A DNA stretch of 23,878 bases. Origin: CAVUAN01 sp963739435 (lineage in GTDB: Bacteria; Acidobacteriota; Thermoanaerobaculia; UBA5066; Gp7-AA6). Under the pieces are notes generated by a model. It saw only the letters and a program-made list of their open reading frames with translations. It had not been told where the DNA came from and ran no database searches. This document shows positions 1 through 5,775 of this stretch, piece by piece. Location of the stretch: assembly GCA_963739435.1 (NCBI GenBank), contig CAVUAN010000018.1, positions 1 through 23,878 on the forward strand, written 5' to 3'. Both the position numbers and the translations under genes were made by a program. Every line of letters starts with the position of its first letter. The stretch's first letter is position 1.

Positions 1-73
1 CGGGGAGGGGCACGCTTGTACACGCCGTCAGGGTCGCGAGCGCGAGGGACAGAGCGGCGGCCGGGCCCCGCAT
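1..73 (-). CDS. Start of a putative lipoprotein gene, cut by the window edge
   Basis: Only the first 24 codons are in the window. The translation begins MRGPAAALSLALATLTAC and continues TSVPLP. This is a short signal sequence with a hydrophobic core and a lipobox-like LTAC, so Cys18 would be the lipidated residue and the product would sit in an envelope membrane. The ATG overlaps the TGA of the upstream frameshifted gene by one base (reading TGATG on the minus strand), so the two were probably translated from one mRNA. Function cannot be inferred from so little sequence. The gene call rests on the signal peptide and on the coupled start, and could be wrong. Confidence 0.45.
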   Translation of the reverse strand, partial: MRGPAAALSLALATLTACTSVPLP

Positions 74-825
74 CAGAAGAACACGCCGAAGATCGCGCGC
101 ACGGCGAGCTTGTCTGCGTCGGAGTTGAGCCCGAACTGCGGGCCGATCGCAACCCACGTCTTCTCTGTCAGGCCGACGGACAGCGTCGGCCCGAGGGAGA
201 GCTCAGTCTTTCCGCCGGGGGCGCCCTCGACGATGAACTCGGCCGAGACCGCGATGCGCGAGCCGAGCTCCACGTAGCGGTCGCGATGGCCTTGAGCTCC
301 CGCACGTCCTTGTCGAAGGCGTTCGACGACAGTTCGGACTCGAAGACGAGGTTCACGCCCGCCCCGAAGCGGCCCCAGTCCTTCCCCGCGATGAGGATCA
401 TCTCGACGCCCCACGGCTTGGAGAGGTCCACGGGGCGCTTCACCTCGGCGTAGCCCGTGAGGTCGAAGAGACCGCGGGCCTTTTCGGGCAGCAGGTTCGC
501 TCGGAGGGAGGCCTGGACTCGGTCGAGCTTGAAGCTCTCTTCGGGGACCTGCTCGAAGACGCCGAGGTAGATGTCGAGTGAGACGTCGTCGGTGAGCGCG
601 TTCTCGACTTCGATCCGAAGCTCGCTATCGGTCCCGGGGTCGGACGTCTCTTTCTTCAGGGTGAGCCAGGTCTCGACACTTTCACCGAGCCCTTCGGGCT
701 CATGGTGGGTGGGTACGCCCAAACGGTGCGGCGCTACTCGCGCGCGCGGGAGCCGCGGCGAGGAGGAGCGGCAGCGCGAGGGCGAAAAGCGCGGAGCGGG
801 CGGCGAGCAGGGGGCACGGGCGCAT
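73..825 (-). pseudogene. Frameshifted outer-membrane beta-barrel-like protein
   Basis: Three reading frames must be joined to recover one protein. Frame 1 starts at the ATG at 823-825, with an AAGGAG ribosome binding site seven bases upstream. It encodes a good signal peptide (MRPCPLLAARSALFALALPL, then LLAAAPARA) but stops near 705. Frame 2 (about 720 down to 290) carries the mature part, with motifs such as LRIEVENALTDDVSLDIYLG and LSKPWGVEMILIAGKDWGRF. Frame 3 (about 290 to 73) carries the end, with SLGPTLSVGLTEKTWVAIGP and the C-terminal aromatic VFF typical of outer-membrane barrels. The alternating hydrophobic pattern suggests a barrel. The first shift lies by a short ACCC repeat, the second in a GC-rich stretch. 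Real decay is more likely than two sequencing errors, but I cannot exclude errors. No specific family is claimed. Confidence 0.55.
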
Positions 826-879
826 CGAGATCTCCTTGTGGGGAACCAATTCTGCGATTGAGTCGCAATTTCAGAAGAG

Positions 880-899
880 GACCGGCGGGAGCGCCGGTC
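880..899. promoter_or_regulatory. Perfect 8-bp inverted repeat between divergent units
   Basis: GACCGGCG, a GGAG loop, then CGCCGGTC. It lies between the start of the frameshifted minus-strand gene (825) and the tRNA promoter (938). No T-run follows on either strand, so it is not an obvious terminator. It could be an operator or a leader hairpin. The rest of 826-937 shows nothing else convincing. Confidence 0.3.
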
Positions 900-937
900 A
901 ACTGATGCAGGTGCTCCAGACCGGCTGGCGGACGCGC

Positions 938-966
938 TTGACGGGGCCGGGCGGGGACCCTACGAT
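938..966 (+). promoter_or_regulatory. Sigma-70-type promoter of tRNA-Asn
   Basis: A -35 box TTGACG (938-943), a 17-base spacer and a -10 box TACGAT (961-966). Transcription would begin near 973, leaving a leader of about 44 bases before the tRNA. The box quality, the optimal spacing and the position make this one of the two best promoters in the window. Confidence 0.7.
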
Positions 967-1016
967 GCGCGGCCCATCGGCGCGCGGACGCGCGCTCAGG
1001 GCGTGGTCTTTTTCAT

Positions 1017-1091
1017 TCCGCAGTAGCTCAATGGTAGAGCACTCGGCTGTTAACCGAGATGTTGTAGGTTCGAGTCCTACCTGCGGAGCCA
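1017..1091 (+). tRNA. tRNA-Asn (anticodon GTT)
   Basis: A full cloverleaf can be drawn. The acceptor TCCGCAG pairs with CTGCGGA. The D arm contains TAGCTCAATGGTAGAGCA. The anticodon stem CTCGG/CCGAG encloses the loop CTGTTAA with anticodon GTT. The T arm is GTAGG-TTCGAGT-CCTAC. G1088 is the discriminator base and CCA is encoded at 1089-1091. A promoter lies upstream (938-966) and a hairpin terminator downstream (1136-1164), so the gene looks like a single transcription unit. Its last bases, TGCGGAGCCAC, recur elsewhere in the window inside dispersed repeats. Confidence 0.95.
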
Positions 1092-1170
1092 CTCTTCTCC
1101 CCCGCGAACCTGAGATGGGGCGCGGTTAACACGTACCCCGCGATTCGCGCCGCGGGGTTTCGTGTCTAAA
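1092..1170 (+). repeat. Repeat module C directly after the tRNA
   Basis: The stretch TCTTCTCCCCCGCGAACC, GAGATGG, CGGTTAACACG, a CCCCGCG hairpin and GGGGTTTCGTGTCTAAAG also occurs at about 8814-8893 and 21165-21246. It occurs without its second half at 4504-4535 and without its first half at 14495-14522. Here it is fused to the 3' end of tRNA-Asn. In the copies at 4399 and 8721 it is preceded by module B instead, and at 21131 by module D. Confidence 0.75.
1136..1164 (+). terminator. Hairpin terminator of tRNA-Asn (part of module C)
   Basis: CCCCGCG (1136-1142) pairs with CGCGGGG (1151-1157), followed by TTTCGTG. Flanking CACG (1130-1133) can also pair with CGTG (1161-1164). The T-run is short, so termination may be imperfect, but the position after the tRNA suits a terminator. 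The same stem recurs at 21212-21233 with no RNA gene before it. Confidence 0.6.
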
Positions 1171-1179
1171 GGGCGTGTG

Positions 1180-1400
1180 GCCAGAAGGGTTTGCGGCGAT
1201 GCACCCGAGCAGGTCGGTTCTCTTGCCGCGAAAAGAGAACGACCCGTCGACGACCGACGGGCTGAAATCGCCCCCAGGTCGCTCTCTCATCGCTTGAAAT
1301 GTCGAGGGCGGCTGAGAGCGGTTAACAGGTCGGATACGGCGAGGTCTCGGTGGTTAACAGCCAGCGTCGTGGTGCGATGTGACTCCGGTCTCTACGCGCC
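1180..1400 (+). repeat. Repeat module RA plus GTCTCTACGCGCC box
   Basis: This begins CCAGAAGGGTTTGCGGCG. It contains three stem-loops: GTTCTCTT/AAGAGAAC (1217-1240), CCCGTCG/CGACGGG (1243-1261) and CGCTCTC/GAGAGCG (1280-1320), the last enclosing GCTTGAAATGTCGAG. It goes on to GAGAGCGGTTAACAG and the box GTGACTCCGG-TCTCTACGCGCC ending at 1400. Related copies lie at 4536-4724 and 18301-18480; the final box recurs at 13232 and 23552. No gene was found between the tRNA terminator and 1552. Confidence 0.7.
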
Positions 1401-1407
1401 AGCGGCC

Positions 1408-1432
1408 CCGGCAATTCCCATTGCGCCACTAC
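1408..1432 (+). repeat. CAATT box, copy 1
   Basis: The core GCAATTCCCATTGC (a 5-bp inverted repeat GCAAT/ATTGC around TCCC) is followed by GCCACTAC. It closes the composite repeat that starts after the tRNA. Other copies are at 4297, 4329, 4725, 5933, 12729 (reverse), 13263, 23581 and 23611. Confidence 0.75.
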
Positions 1433-1551
1433 ACGTCACGGCACGAGTAAAGCCGCGCCCGCCCAAAGCCCACGCTAACCAGAGTATTTCCGGAGCCTTT
1501 CACATGAATCTCGAGAGGACGGGCTGAGCGATGAGTTAGATTGCCGGACCT

Positions 1552-2553
1552 ATGCAGAAAATCTCGTTCCGACATTTGGTTCTGGCAGGCATCTCGCTGG
1601 CGTGGCTGCCGGCGATTGCGGGTGCGCAGACACTGCTGGTGGTGAATCAGGGCGAGGTAACCGTGAGCCTTGTGGATCCGGTGGCGGGGCGCGAGGTCGC
1701 AAAGGTCGCGGAGCAGACGGTCGGGGAGCATGGGCATGAGGTGGCTGCTTCCGCAGATGGGCGGCTGGCGTTTGTACCGATTTATGGAAGCGCGGGCCTG
1801 GGGGTGCCTGGGACGGATGGACGGGAGATGCTGGTCATCGATGTCACGTCACGGGAAATCGTGGGGCACATCGATTTCGGGCATGGAGTGCGGCCGCACT
1901 TTCCGGTGCTCGATCCGGTAAGTGGGCTGCTGTATGTAACGACCGAGCTGGATCAGACGGTGACCGTCGTGGATCCGAAAACGAGGAAGATTGTGGGCAC
2001 CGTGCCGACAGGGCAGGCGGAGTCGCACATGGTGGCGTTGTCGCATGACGGGCTGCGCGGGTACACGGCGAACGTTGGGCCGGGGACGGTGTCGGTGCTG
2101 GATCTGGTGGGGCGGAAGACGGTGGCGGTGATTCCGGTGGCCGGGAATTTACAGCGGATTGCGATTTCCGCGGACGACAAGCTCGTGTTTACCGCGGATC
2201 AGACGAAGCCGCAGATGGCGGTCATCGATACGGCGACGAACAAGGTGAAGACGTGGGTGGCGCTGCCCGGGTTGGGGTATGGGGCGGCCGCGACTGCGGA
2301 TGGAAAATGGCTCCTGGTGGCGGTCCCGTCGAAGGATCTGGTGGCAGTGGTGGATTTGACTAGCATGCAGGTGGTGCGGAGCGTGGCGATCGGAAAGAGG
2401 CCGCAGGAGATTTTGATTCGGCCGGATGGCAAGGTGGCTTATGTATCGTGCCCGCGGAGCGGGCAGGTGGCGGCGGTGGATTTGGCCGCGTGGAAGGTGG
2501 AGAAGCTGATTGGTGTCGGTAAGGGAGCGGATGGGCTGGGGTGGGCAAAGTGA
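1552..2553 (+). CDS. Secreted YVTN-type beta-propeller protein
   Basis: This 333-residue protein has an N-terminal signal peptide (MQKISFRHLVLAGISLAWLP, cleavage probably after AIAGA near residue 25). The mature part is built of repeated blades with the pattern of YVTN/cytochrome-d1-like propellers, for example VTVVDPKTRKIVGTVPTG, VSVLDLVGRKTVAVIPV, MAVIDTATNKVKTWVAL and VAVVDLTSMQVVRSVAIGKR. Each blade gives a conserved D after a hydrophobic strand. Such proteins act in the periplasm or outside the cell, often as binding scaffolds; no catalytic residues are seen. The gene has no strong ribosome binding site before its ATG. Codon choice is heavy in GTG, GGG, GCG and CTG, unlike the C-ending codons of its neighbours, which suggests acquisition from another lineage. 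It stands alone, flanked by repeat modules on both sides. Confidence 0.85.
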   Translation: MQKISFRHLVLAGISLAWLPAIAGAQTLLVVNQGEVTVSLVDPVAGREVAKVAEQTVGEHGHEVAASADGRLAFVPIYGSAGLGVPGTDGREMLVIDVTSREIVGHIDFGHGVRPHFPVLDPVSGLLYVTTELDQTVTVVDPKTRKIVGTVPTGQAESHMVALSHDGLRGYTANVGPGTVSVLDLVGRKTVAVIPVAGNLQRIAISADDKLVFTADQTKPQMAVIDTATNKVKTWVALPGLGYGAAATADGKWLLVAVPSKDLVAVVDLTSMQVVRSVAIGKRPQEILIRPDGKVAYVSCPRSGQVAAVDLAAWKVEKLIGVGKGADGLGWAK

Positions 2554-2650
2554 ACGGCGGCTACGACCGTCCTTAAGTGGTTGTTGCTAGAGTCGGTGGG
2601 CGGTGCCTTCTGCGTCGCCATCGTCTGCTGCCCGGCAAGTGACGATGCTC

Positions 2651-2754
2651 CTATCCCGCGATGCTTAGGACGAGCCGGTTCGCTCTGCGCCGTCCGATCT
2701 CCATCTGCCGGGAGTCCCGGACCACCGCGCTCTGAGCCATCCACCCGGGGGAGA
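2651..2754 (+). repeat. Repeat modules A-B, copy 1
   Basis: Module A reads TATCCCGCGATGCTTAGGAC then GAGCCGGTTCG; module B reads GGAGTCCCGGACCACCGCGC then TCTGAGCCATCCACCCGGGG. The unit fills most of the gap between the beta-propeller gene and the dipeptidase stop codon. No C, RA or CAATT module follows here. The first 95 bases of the gap (2554-2650) show nothing recognisable. Confidence 0.75.
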
Positions 2755-2798
2755 CAGGAAGAGGCGACGTGAGATCGCGCCCCTGAGTCGCGCCGGGA

Positions 2799-3950
2799 TC
2801 ACCGCCAGCCCAGCCTAAGCACCCGCAACGCGTTCTCCGAACAGATGTTTTTCGCGGCCGCAGCTCCGAACTTGTCGCTCAGGCGGGCATGCACCTCCGT
2901 GAACGCGGCGGGGTGGTCCAGTCCCGGCAGCGACGGCTTGATGAAGCCGTCCAGGTCGGATCCGAATGCCGTGTGATTGTGGTTGCCTACGACGCCCTGG
3001 ATGTGTGCCACGTGCCGAAAGATCAGCTCGATGGTATTCGCGAAGTCGCCTTCTCCCGCCCGCGGCGGGCTCATCCAGTGCTTGCAGGCGATGAGGCCGA
3101 CGACGCCGTTCCTCATTGCGATCCTGCGGATGATCTCGTCCGGGATGTTGTATTCCACGTTCCGCACGAAGCGGCATGCGCAGTGGCCGGCGATGACCGG
3201 GGTCGTCTTGTCGTGAGCGTCCAGTAAGTCGAGCGTCTCCTCGATCGCCTTCGCGCTCATGTGGGCCAGATCGACGATGATCTTGTTCTCGACCATGGAC
3301 TTGACAGCCTCCCTGCCGAGTTCGGTCAGCCCGATGTCAGGCTGGACAAAGCACACGCGATAGAGCCAGTCGGGCAGCAGGGGGATGGCCGGCGCGTTCG
3401 TGACGATCCGGCGATAGAACAGATGTGCGAGCGTGATGTACGCGACGCCTCGCTTGGAGAGGGCCACGACGTTCTTGCGCACGTCTTGCGGAGTGTCACC
3501 GAGATAGACGCCGCCCTCCACGGCGTGAATCAATGCGACCTTTCCGATCGCCAGCGCGGCCTTCATCTCCCCAAGATCGTGAGCGATCGTGATCGGGAGG
3601 TTGTCGGGCGCGTTCGCCCACCTCCGGACGTCCTTTTCCACGTCGTCGATGAGATCGACGAGATCCTGGTGGTAGCTGTTCTTGGGCGGCGCGCCGTAGG
3701 GCTCCTCCAAGTCGATGTCGTCGAAAGGGAGATAGAGCATCGAGAGAGCGACCCGGACGTCGCTTTTCGTCAGGGTCTCCGCCGTCACCGCGGGTTCGTC
3801 ACCGTCACTGGGGTAGTTGAAGAACCGGTTCGCGAGCATCAGGATCAGCTTGCGAACGTGCCACTTCAGCCAGCCCTGCGAACGCCGACGGCCAACCGGG
3901 AGCAGGTGCATCGGGTAGTGCGAATGAAGATCTACGATCGTGGGATCCAT
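2799..3950 (-). CDS. Peptidase M19 (membrane dipeptidase-like) amidohydrolase
   Basis: This 383-residue zinc hydrolase of the renal dipeptidase family is expected to cleave dipeptides or related amides. Metal-site motifs appear in the right order: DLHSH (His9, His11; the family usually has HxD, so HxH is a variation), HAVEGG (Glu145), DLAH (His230), GHCACR (His256) and GSDLDG (Asp332). It ends with the family-like NICSENALRVLRLGW. I chose the ATG at 3948-3950 because GGAGGTGA lies four bases upstream. The frame stays open 11 codons further to 3983, but that region has no such site and includes the ribosome binding site itself. No signal peptide is seen, so the enzyme is probably cytoplasmic. 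The stop of the upstream ORF (3955-3957) lies within the ribosome binding site, so translation may be coupled. Substrate is not predictable. Confidence 0.88.
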   Translation of the reverse strand: MDPTIVDLHSHYPMHLLPVGRRRSQGWLKWHVRKLILMLANRFFNYPSDGDEPAVTAETLTKSDVRVALSMLYLPFDDIDLEEPYGAPPKNSYHQDLVDLIDDVEKDVRRWANAPDNLPITIAHDLGEMKAALAIGKVALIHAVEGGVYLGDTPQDVRKNVVALSKRGVAYITLAHLFYRRIVTNAPAIPLLPDWLYRVCFVQPDIGLTELGREAVKSMVENKIIVDLAHMSAKAIEETLDLLDAHDKTTPVIAGHCACRFVRNVEYNIPDEIIRRIAMRNGVVGLIACKHWMSPPRAGEGDFANTIELIFRHVAHIQGVVGNHNHTAFGSDLDGFIKPSLPGLDHPAAFTEVHARLSDKFGAAAAKNICSENALRVLRLGWR

Positions 3951-3954
3951 CGGG

Positions 3955-4293
3955 TCACCTCCTCGGGCGGTCGGTGTCTTCATTCAGTCCTCCGATCGTT
4001 CGCCGACAGGGAGGCGGGGGCCGCGCGCCATCTCCCCGGGAGATCAACGCGCAGATGCGCGCGGGGTTCACGATGTGTTCCCTCGCCATCCAGGCGTCCG
4101 CCTCCTGCCGTAGCGCCTCGCCGTGCGGCCCGGCGAGGAGCTCGCCCCGCCGGTCGCGCGCCACGGCGGCGTGCACGTGCTCGTCCGCAGCCATGAAGCC
4201 AGTCTCCGCCGACGCGAGGAAGGCCACGGCGGATTGCACATCGCCGCGGTAGTCGCGCTTGATGGTGTTCACGAAGGCCTCTGCGCGCCACAT
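3955..4293 (-). pseudogene. Chimeric ORF: IS3-type transposase remnant joined to an unknown C-terminal tail
   Basis: The first residues, RAEAFVNTIKRDY (about 4255-4290), match the conserved AEAFVxTxKRDY segment of IS3-family OrfB integrases, which normally lies deep inside that protein. After about 17 codons the sequence changes to FLASAETGFMAADEHVHAAV, LLAGPHGEALRQEADAWMA and NPARICALISRG. This looks like the alpha-helical end of some unrelated protein that I do not recognise. Neither part is complete, so this is probably debris of an insertion event. A CAATT box (4297) abuts its 5' end, and its stop codon sits in the ribosome binding site of the dipeptidase gene. If transcribed it could still influence translation of that gene. 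Confidence 0.45.
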
Positions 4294-4296
4294 CCA

Positions 4297-4352
4297 CCGG
4301 CAATTCCCATTGCGCCCCTACAGGGCCTCTGCAATTCCCAGTGCGGCCCTAC
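4297..4352 (+). repeat. Tandem pair of CAATT boxes
   Basis: Copy 1 (4297-4321) has the core GCAATTCCCATTGCGCC then CCTAC. Copy 2 (4329-4352) has GCAATTCCCAGTGCGGCC then CTAC. They are seven bases apart. The pair lies between the transposase remnant and the next A-B-C unit. A second tandem pair occurs at 23581-23636. Confidence 0.75.
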
Positions 4353-4398
4353 AGAACCAGTTACATCTGCCAATTATCCCTCGATGGGGGCCAACCAC

Positions 4399-4535
4399 CT
4401 CATCCCGCGACGGTTAACACGAGCCGTTTCGCCCGCCGTCGCCCGATATCCAGCGCCCTATGGTCCCGGACCACCGCGGTCTGAGCCATCCACCTGGGGA
4501 GCCACTCTTTCCCCTGGCGAACCTGAGATGGGTTC
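4399..4535 (+). repeat. Repeat modules A-B-C, copy 2 (C truncated)
   Basis: CTCATCCCGCGACGGTTAAC starts module A. Module B contains TGGTCCCGGACCA, a perfect palindrome here, and ends CATCCACCTGGGGAGCCAC. Module C begins TCTTTCCCCTGGCGAACC and forms the hairpin GCGAACC/GGTTCGC. The terminator half of C is missing and the sequence passes straight into module RA at 4536. This copy shows that A, B, C and RA form one ordered unit. Confidence 0.75.
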
Positions 4536-4724
4536 GCAGAAGGATTTGCGGCGGCGCAGACGAGAGGCCTGGTCCTCAGAAGCGAAAACAGAGAACTGCA
4601 GGCCGCGTTCCAAGAGCTGAGTTCGTCCAAGCAGCCGCTCTTTGTCGCCCCGAATAGAGCGGCTGAGAGCCGTTAACAGGTCCGGCAGGCCGAGACTCCG
4701 CTGGTTAACCGGCTTCGACTGGGC
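4536..4724 (+). repeat. Repeat module RA, copy 2
   Basis: GCAGAAGGATTTGCGGCGGC opens it. A 9-bp stem AGCCGCTCT (4633-4641) / AGAGCGGCT (4656-4664) sits where copy 1 has CGCTCTC/GAGAGCG. It goes on to GAGAGCCGTTAACAGGTC and CTGGTTAACCGGC. The sequence differs from copy 1 but the stem is kept. Confidence 0.6.
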
Positions 4725-4749
4725 CCGACAATTCCAATTGCACGCCTGC
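4725..4749 (+). repeat. CAATT box, diverged copy
   Basis: CCGACAATTCCAATTGCACG followed by CCTGC. It closes the composite repeat and ends four bases before the stop codon of the secreted-protein gene at 4753, so that operon's mRNA would end within repeat sequence. Confidence 0.6.
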
Positions 4750-4752
4750 AGC

Positions 4753-5211
4753 TCACTTCGGGATGTTGCCGGAGATGATGAATACCGGCGTCGTGCCGGC
4801 CTTCGGCTTCAGCTGGCCGTTCTTGACCAGGACATCGAAGTCCTCAATACCAGTCCCGATCTCGCGGGAGGGGTTCAAGAAGGTAGGGAAGCTCATGACT
4901 TCATAGGAAAAGACGAATGAACATCGATAGCTGGACGCGTCCTGTGGCTTGTTGGGCCCGGCCACGTTTACGTCGACGCTGACCGTCGTATTGAGTTTCC
5001 CACTCGAGGGGATCGAGAGGGTCGTGGAGCCAGTGCCGATGACCTGATCCGGAGCTCGGCGGGAGACGCTGCAGAGGATCGCCTTATTTCCCTTCACCGT
5101 GGCCGGTGCCACGAAGTCGGCTAGGTTCACGGGCACCTTGAACGTGAAGTCGGCGGCGTGGGCCGAAGCGGATACGGCGAGAAGGGCGGCGGCGAAAGCG
5201 GTCCGGCGCAT
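4753..5211 (-). CDS. Small secreted protein of unknown function
   Basis: The 152-residue product has a clear signal peptide (MRRTAFAAALLAVSASAHA, cleavage before ADF). The mature part is beta-rich with two cysteines in matching contexts (AILCSVSRR and YRCSFVFSYEV), which could form one disulfide of a beta-sandwich in the periplasm or outside the cell. It contains VPVNLADFVAPATVKGNKA and ends KAGTTPVFIISGNIPK. I do not recognise a family. The ATG at 5209-5211 has AGGAGG six bases upstream. The preceding gene ends 13 bases before it, so both belong to one operon, second gene here. The pairing of two secreted proteins suggests that they act together, but on what is unknown. Confidence 0.75.
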   Translation of the reverse strand: MRRTAFAAALLAVSASAHAADFTFKVPVNLADFVAPATVKGNKAILCSVSRRAPDQVIGTGSTTLSIPSSGKLNTTVSVDVNVAGPNKPQDASSYRCSFVFSYEVMSFPTFLNPSREIGTGIEDFDVLVKNGQLKPKAGTTPVFIISGNIPK

Positions 5212-5224
5212 GAGATCCTCCTGG

Positions 5225-5638
5225 CTAACGGGTCTTGTTTCCCGTGAACGAGATCGGATTCGTGGAGATGGTCTTCGTCGTGGGCGGCGCGGCGACGTTG
5301 CGGCCGCTGGCGTTCGGGCCCACCCCGACGAAAGAGATCGGTCCCGTCCCGATAGCCACGGGCGTCCAGCGCCCGCCGCTGAACGAAATGGCGCCAGTCG
5401 TCACGGTGACCGGACCGGCCGACGCACCCGGACCCGGAGGGCTCCCGGTGAACGTAATCGGTGCCGTCTGGACCGTCTTAGGGGCGAAGACGTTTGAAGG
5501 GACCGAGACGTTTGAAAGCACAGTGGGGGGCGCAGACGCTTTCCCGCCTTTCGGCGTCGCTTGGCCCTGTGCTCTGGTCGCGCCTGCGAGGACGATCAGT
5601 GTCCAGAGGGCGGCCGTTCCGGTGACATCGCGTCTCAT
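5225..5638 (-). CDS. Small secreted protein with four T-x-x-I-[ST]-F-x-G repeats
   Basis: First gene of the two-gene operon; 137 residues from the ATG at 5636-5638 (a GTG at 5642-5644 is an alternative start, and neither has a strong ribosome binding site). The signal peptide covers roughly residues 1-26 (core ALWTLIVLAGATRAQGQA). The mature chain is low in charge and rich in Thr, Pro, Gly and Val. It carries four spaced copies of one motif: TAPITFTG (58-65), TGAISFSG (81-88), TGPISFVG (98-105) and TNPISFTG (126-133). Copies 1 to 2 and 3 to 4 are joined by Pro/Gly- or Asn-rich linkers. The motif suggests repeated short beta strands in a surface or matrix protein, but this is inference. No family was recognised. 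Confidence 0.7.
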   Translation of the reverse strand: MRRDVTGTAALWTLIVLAGATRAQGQATPKGGKASAPPTVLSNVSVPSNVFAPKTVQTAPITFTGSPPGPGASAGPVTVTTGAISFSGGRWTPVAIGTGPISFVGVGPNASGRNVAAPPTTKTISTNPISFTGNKTR

Positions 5639-5775
5639 GCTCACGAACCTAAGTTAGGCCCCTGCGCGTCGTGGCTCAAGGACAATCCATGGTCCCGGAG
5701 CGCCCGGACGTGGCTCCGGAGCGTCAGGAGAGCCGTGTCCCGCGATCGAGAAGGGTTTTGAATCTAGGGGCGCAC

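Noticed and set aside
898..1092. A small minus-strand ORF with VGLEPTTSRLTAEC
   Set aside because: This is the familiar false translation of a tRNA gene on its opposite strand.
2651..2754. Module A-B as a decayed tRNA gene
   Set aside because: GTTAAC, GGTTCG and a GGAGCCAC end recall tRNA-Asn, but no cloverleaf can be drawn and the spacing is wrong. Only the 3'-end match of modules C and D is kept as a finding.
4297..4352. CRISPR array
   Set aside because: Only two adjacent 24-base copies with a 7-base gap, no regular spacers and no cas genes.
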